From an uncultured Oscillospiraceae bacterium (GTDB lineage Bacteria; Bacillota; Clostridia; Oscillospirales; Acutalibacteraceae), in contig USIK01000034.1 of the NCBI GenBank assembly GCA_900554775.1, forward strand, positions 1 to 8,183: 8,183 nucleotides of DNA, given 5' to 3'. The notes under the pieces were generated by a model, which worked only from the letters and a program-made list of their open reading frames with translations, was not told the DNA's origin and ran no database searches. This document shows, one piece after another, positions 4,923 to 8,183 of this stretch (the first letter of the stretch is position 1; each line of letters starts with the position of its first letter). A program made the translations under genes and the position numbers.

Positions 4923-5660
4923 ATGTCAAAGAAAGATGAAAACAAATCAAGGAAAAGATTAACCTTGTCGCTTGGCCTTATTATTTCTTTGGGCGTTCTT
5001 TCAGTTGTTTATGCAATCGTGTCTTCTCAACTAAACATTAAATCGGACAGATCCGAGCTAGTTAACAACCGCCAGGGCTTGGTCCAATTTAGCAGTGATG
5101 CCAATGATGCTTTTGCATTTTCAATTGGTAATGAACTAACAATGTCAGGAGTTGATTCGGGACCATTTTATTCCACGGATCACACTTTAAAAGATGATAA
5201 AACTTCACCTTCGTATGTTTTTGCGAATGCCGGAACAGTTTCAATAGAAAAAAATATCAATGATAACGACACTGCAAAAATAGAAGGAACCCAGCTTTTT
5301 GACAGAGGCACATATGTAGTTTATAAGCTTAAAGTTAAAAACACCTCTGATAGTTTACCAATGAGATTATCCGAGATAAATAATGATGGTATTACTAGCA
5401 ACCCTGCAGGCATACAAGATTATGTTAAAGTTAAAATTTACGATGCTGACCCAAATGTTTCTGGCTCTGCAGGAAGTGAAATACAAACAATTTCTAGGGA
5501 GGCCGCAGGAAGTCTCAGTTCCAATAAGTCGAATTATTTGCTACCAAATGGAACTACCGATTGGTATGTTAAAGTTTCTTGCGATCCGGCTGCATCTAGT
5601 TTTACAAATGGAACATTCTCTTTTCAAATTCGTCCCGTTTGGGTTCCTTATCAAAAATAA
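4923..5660 (+). CDS. Camelysin/TasA-like exported protein
   Basis: A 245-residue protein with a basic N-terminus, then one hydrophobic segment (about residues 13-34, LTLSLGLIISLGVLSVVYAIV) that serves as signal peptide or anchor, then a polar Ser/Asn/Asp-rich exterior part with alternating beta-strand pattern. The sequence DRGTYVVYKLKVKNTSDSLPMRLSEI (127-152) and the late LPNGTTDWYVKVSCDPAAS (207-225) fit the beta-sandwich of the TasA/CalY (camelysin) group, whose members form fibres or surface layers. The assignment is from pattern only and is moderate. There is a single cysteine (Cys220), so no disulphide. No SipW-type signal peptidase gene is adjacent, although TasA in Bacillus is paired with one. 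ATG at 4923 follows GGAGGA (4911-4916) by six nt. It is a one-gene unit with an operator-like promoter. Confidence 0.65.
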   Translation: MSKKDENKSRKRLTLSLGLIISLGVLSVVYAIVSSQLNIKSDRSELVNNRQGLVQFSSDANDAFAFSIGNELTMSGVDSGPFYSTDHTLKDDKTSPSYVFANAGTVSIEKNINDNDTAKIEGTQLFDRGTYVVYKLKVKNTSDSLPMRLSEINNDGITSNPAGIQDYVKVKIYDADPNVSGSAGSEIQTISREAAGSLSSNKSNYLLPNGTTDWYVKVSCDPAASSFTNGTFSFQIRPVWVPYQK

Positions 5661-5670
5661 AATTAAAGGT

Positions 5671-5706
5671 AAAAAAATCCGACATCCGTTTTTGGATGCC
5701 GGGTTT
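5671..5706 (-). terminator. Intrinsic terminator of the murD operon
   Basis: On the minus strand AAACCCG (5706-5700) and GGATG-complement bases pair to form a stem of 7 bp, one mismatch and 5 bp (5675-5681 with 5700-5706, 5683-5687 with 5694-5698) with a six-nt loop. It starts two nt after the glycosyltransferase stop codon and runs into a T-tract (complement of A 5671-5677). On the plus strand it follows the camelysin-like gene, but the tail TTTAATTATATT there is weaker. Confidence 0.85.
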
Positions 5707-5708
5707 AA

Positions 5709-6896
5709 TTATATTCTCAGTGCTGTTTTCAAATTTTCAAAAGAAACGTTGTAAATTTCTTTCGCAATGGCTTTTAAGTTATTTTGTTTTATTTTATATT
5801 CCCTTGCGTTAAGCTGAGTTGCTTGCCTCATTATATCTGTGAAATTTGATTTTTCATAAACGAATCCTGTCTTGTTGCTTGCGCGGTAGTTTTCGGCGAA
5901 TTCTTTGTTTATAATCATCGGTTTTAAAAATCCGTAGGCAAGCTGAGCGCTTCCTGTCATGCGCAATTTTTTGAAGGCATTGTCATTTTCGTTTTCCGGG
6001 TCAAGGGTTATTATTATGTAATCTGAATTTTGAACTTCTTCATACATTTCTTTGTAAGGCAGCCCATGTTTGAACACGAAGTTTTCTTTAAGTTTTTCCG
6101 GGATGTTTTTCTCGGTGAAATCGGTGCTTCTTCCAACGACTATTATTTCAAAATTCTGGCCTTCTTTTTTCAGTGTTTTAGCAGCTTCGACTAAATATTC
6201 ATATTTTCTTCCTGAAGTTGAAGTGATGAAAAATCTTGTTTTTTCGTTTTTGTTTTTTTGCTTAAATTCGCCGAAGTAATGTGGGTTTACTTGCAGGCCA
6301 TCTTCAAAGTTTCCAAGTGTTAAAACTCTTTTTTCATCAAAGTATTTTTGCATTCCCATGTTTTTAAGGAAGTCGATATCATGCGCTATGAAAAGAGATT
6401 TTTCAGTGTCGTAAACTCCCAAGCTTTCATAAATGTCTTTCTTGCCGGGGTCGGTTGTGTGGACTAAAATGTAATCGTATTTATTGAATCTTTCTTTGAT
6501 GCTTTTCGCATTTGACTTAATTTGGTCAAGGTTATTATAAGTGAATATTCTTAAATTATCTTGTGGCTCGAAAAATGCCATTGAATTTTCGTTTCCGTCT
6601 ATTATTAAAGTGTCAACGTTATAACCAAGGTCAGTGAAATACTTCGTATACCCCGGGAGGCACTCGTGATGGTAAGGGTTTGGCTCGAAAATAACCACTG
6701 ATTTTTCTCTTACTTTGCAATATTTGAAATCATATAAACTGTTGACTTCTGAGTTCCCTGTTTTGCATTCCACAGGCGAAGAACTGTGCTTTATTTTGGC
6801 TGCAATATCACGGATTTGCCCCCTGAAAATATATCCTCCCATAGCTGATGCTAAAACTAAAACTCCTATTGTTCCTAAAACTATTTTCTTTTGCAT
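5709..6896 (-). CDS. Membrane-anchored GT-B-like glycosyltransferase
   Basis: A 395-residue protein with a single N-terminal membrane segment (about residues 5-24). Residues 65-210 resemble the N-terminal Rossmann half of GT-B glycosyltransferases, starting VVIFEPNPYHHECLPGYTKYF with the typical His-Glu and LPGY. Residues 220-395 resemble the nucleotide-sugar-binding half: FFITSTSGRKYEYLVEAAKTL, then IIVVGRS (251-257), HGLPYKEMYEEVQNSDY (277-293), and GSAQLAYGFLKPMIIN (315-330) where the donor-binding Glu-rich loop normally sits. It is not MurG: the MurG signature glycine-rich loops are absent. Two cysteines (44, 60) flank the start of the soluble part. The flanks of the membrane segment are both basic, so I cannot decide which side the enzyme faces. 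ATG at 6896 is 9 bp after the murD stop, and its GGAG lies on that stop, which implies coupling to murD. Acceptor and donor are unknown. Confidence 0.65.
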   Translation of the reverse strand: MQKKIVLGTIGVLVLASAMGGYIFRGQIRDIAAKIKHSSSPVECKTGNSEVNSLYDFKYCKVREKSVVIFEPNPYHHECLPGYTKYFTDLGYNVDTLIIDGNENSMAFFEPQDNLRIFTYNNLDQIKSNAKSIKERFNKYDYILVHTTDPGKKDIYESLGVYDTEKSLFIAHDIDFLKNMGMQKYFDEKRVLTLGNFEDGLQVNPHYFGEFKQKNKNEKTRFFITSTSGRKYEYLVEAAKTLKKEGQNFEIIVVGRSTDFTEKNIPEKLKENFVFKHGLPYKEMYEEVQNSDYIIITLDPENENDNAFKKLRMTGSAQLAYGFLKPMIINKEFAENYRASNKTGFVYEKSNFTDIMRQATQLNAREYKIKQNNLKAIAKEIYNVSFENLKTALRI

Positions 6897-6908
6897 TTTA
6901 TTCTCCTA
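6897..6908 (-). promoter_or_regulatory. Coupled ribosome binding site between murD stop and glycosyltransferase start
   Basis: On the minus strand the murD stop TAG (6908-6906) runs straight into AGGAG, and the next ATG follows seven nt later (6896). The two genes therefore share an mRNA, and translation of the second probably depends on ribosomes ending the first. Confidence 0.8.
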
Positions 6909-8183
6909 AATAATGTTTTTAACGATAGATTTAAAATGGTTTCCTCTTTCTTCGAAATCTTTGTAAAGGTCGAAGCTCGCGCACGCCGGCGAAAGAATGA
7001 CGGTGCCCCCAGGCTTTGACTCTTTTTTCGCTGTTTCCACAGCTTCTTGCATGTCTTGTGCTTCAAAAATTTTAAGGTTTAGCCTTTCGTTTTCAGGAAG
7101 CTTCATTATTTCATTTAAGATTTTTTCTTTTGTGTTTCCCATTAAAATAACAGCCGAGACTTTCTTTGCTATTTCTTTTGCGAAATTATCAAAAGGCACT
7201 TTTTTGTCGTATCCACCAGCTATTAAAATCACTTTTTGATTAAAAAGCGAAAGGGCACCGTTTATAGTTCTCGTTGGGGTTGAGGCTATGGAATCATTGT
7301 AGTAAGAAACGCCTTTGTAGTTCCTCACGAATTCCATTCTATGCGCTACTCCTGCGAATGTTTTAGCGGTCTTTTCAGTGGCGTCTATCCCTGCTATTTC
7401 AAAAGTGGCCGCAATTGCCGCAAGGTAATTTTCCAGGTTGTGTTTCCCGGGGAGCTTAATTTCATTTGCGTTTAAAACTTTTGTGCTTTTGACGTTTTTG
7501 CTGAAGATGATTTCGTTTTGGCTATTAACCCTAACACCGAAATCAAGCTTTCCCTTCGTGCTAAAAAACAAGAGGTTTCCTCTAACGTCAGGCGCCATTT
7601 TTCTTGTTCCTTCATTGTCGTAATTTAGAATAGCCTTCGAAAATGCTGATTGATGAAAAATTATTTGCTTTTTCGCAGCGACGTATTCATCCATGTCTTT
7701 ATGGAAATCAAGGTGATTTGGCGAAATGTTTGTGACGACTGCTATTTGCGGGCTTTGCCTCATGGACATAAGCTGGAAGCTCGAAAGTTCTGCAATTGCT
7801 ATGTCATTTTCTTTTATGTTTTTTATATTCGGCAGGAGCGGTTTGCCGATGTTTCCTCCTAGGTGGACGGTTTTGCCTGCGCTTTCAAGGATTTTTGAAA
7901 TAACGGTAGTTGTGGTAGTTTTGCCGTCGCTTCCGGTTATTCCAATGATAGGGCAGGGGCAAAGCTCGAAAAATATCTCCATTTCAGAAGTAACAGCGCT
8001 GCCATTATTTTTTAATTTCTGAATTCTCTCAGAAAGGTAGCTTATCCCTGGAGTTCTTATAACAACGTCGAAAAACTCATCGAAAACGCTTTCGTCGGCA
8101 AGCCTTAAAGTGATGTTTTTGTTTGCCTTGAGGTTTTCAAGAATCTCTTTTGATATTTTTGCTTCAGTCTTAGCGTCGTAAAC
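6906..8183 (-). CDS. murD: UDP-N-acetylmuramoylalanine--D-glutamate ligase (MurD), N-terminus outside window
   Basis: MurD adds D-Glu to UDP-MurNAc-L-Ala with ATP in the cytoplasm, an early peptidoglycan step. The reading frame is open from the stop at 6906 to the right edge, giving 425 residues of a protein usually near 450, so only the N-terminal start is missing. The window begins VYDAK, part of the Rossmann domain 1, and continues with RTPGI. The P-loop GITGSDGKTTT (about residues 81-91 of the visible part) follows FFELCPCP. Further matches are SSFQLMSM, ISPNHLDFH, AHRMEFVRNYKGVSYYNDSIASTPTRTINGALSLF, GGYDKKVPF and the C-terminal SPACASFDLYKDFEERG. The Met at 7982 is internal and not the real start. 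murD is followed by a glycosyltransferase rather than the mraY, ftsW and murG neighbours seen in many bacteria. Its promoter lies outside the window. Confidence 0.95.
   Translation of the reverse strand, partial: VYDAKTEAKISKEILENLKANKNITLRLADESVFDEFFDVVIRTPGISYLSERIQKLKNNGSAVTSEMEIFFELCPCPIIGITGSDGKTTTTTVISKILESAGKTVHLGGNIGKPLLPNIKNIKENDIAIAELSSFQLMSMRQSPQIAVVTNISPNHLDFHKDMDEYVAAKKQIIFHQSAFSKAILNYDNEGTRKMAPDVRGNLLFFSTKGKLDFGVRVNSQNEIIFSKNVKSTKVLNANEIKLPGKHNLENYLAAIAATFEIAGIDATEKTAKTFAGVAHRMEFVRNYKGVSYYNDSIASTPTRTINGALSLFNQKVILIAGGYDKKVPFDNFAKEIAKKVSAVILMGNTKEKILNEIMKLPENERLNLKIFEAQDMQEAVETAKKESKPGGTVILSPACASFDLYKDFEERGNHFKSIVKNII

Noticed and set aside
5383..5754. Plus-strand open frame of 123 codons
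   Set aside because: It overlaps the camelysin-like gene in another frame and crosses the terminator; its start has no ribosome binding site.
5709..6896. Reading the gene after murD as murG
   Set aside because: The MurG glycine-rich loops and donor motif are not present, and MurG does not carry an N-terminal membrane segment of this kind.
7980..7982. Met at 7982 as the start of murD
   Set aside because: The frame continues without a stop to the right edge and the 67 extra residues match MurD domain 1 (VYDAK, RTPGI). There is no ribosome binding site before this Met.

Overview
The window looks like a chromosomal segment from a low-GC Gram-positive bacterium, most likely a member of the Clostridia (Bacillota). 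The evidence is strong AGGAGG-type ribosome binding sites, near-consensus TTGACA/TATAAT promoters with 17-bp spacers, GTG and TTG starts, intrinsic terminators between most transcription units, a ThiT/YuaJ-type S component, a camelysin/TasA-like exported protein and a MurD of clostridial type. The placement rests on my recognition of families and signals, not on a search.

Layout, left to right. (1) 1-869, minus: an M24 (Xaa-Pro aminopeptidase-like) peptidase cut by the left edge. (2) 888-1445, plus: a ThiT-like vitamin transporter component, divergent from the peptidase with only 18 bp between the start codons. (3) 1507-2085, plus: an N-acetylmuramoyl-L-alanine amidase. (4) 2139-2213, plus: tRNA-Arg(CCT) with its own consensus promoter, which overlaps the amidase stop codon, and a terminator. 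(5) 2279-3250, minus: an unrecognised exported protein with a strong promoter. (6) 3251-3516: an intergenic stretch with folded-RNA character and a bidirectional terminator. (7) 3517-4023, minus: an HdeD/DUF308 membrane protein, divergent from (8) 4185-4775, plus: a Maf nucleotide pyrophosphatase. (9) 4923-5660, plus: a camelysin/TasA-like surface protein under a promoter bracketed by a 9-bp inverted repeat. (10) 5709-8183, minus: an operon of murD (cut by the right edge) followed 9 bp later by a membrane-anchored GT-B-like glycosyltransferase.

Functionally this is mostly housekeeping and cell-envelope content: peptidoglycan precursor synthesis (murD), cell-wall hydrolysis (amidase), a possible envelope glycosyltransferase, a surface fibre-type protein, vitamin uptake, peptide turnover and nucleotide-pool cleaning. 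No phage, transposon, CRISPR array or defence island is visible. The parts I cannot explain are the 323-residue exported protein next to the tRNA, the structured intergenic stretch at about 3349-3511, the putative operator before the camelysin-like gene, and the glycosyltransferase coupled to murD.
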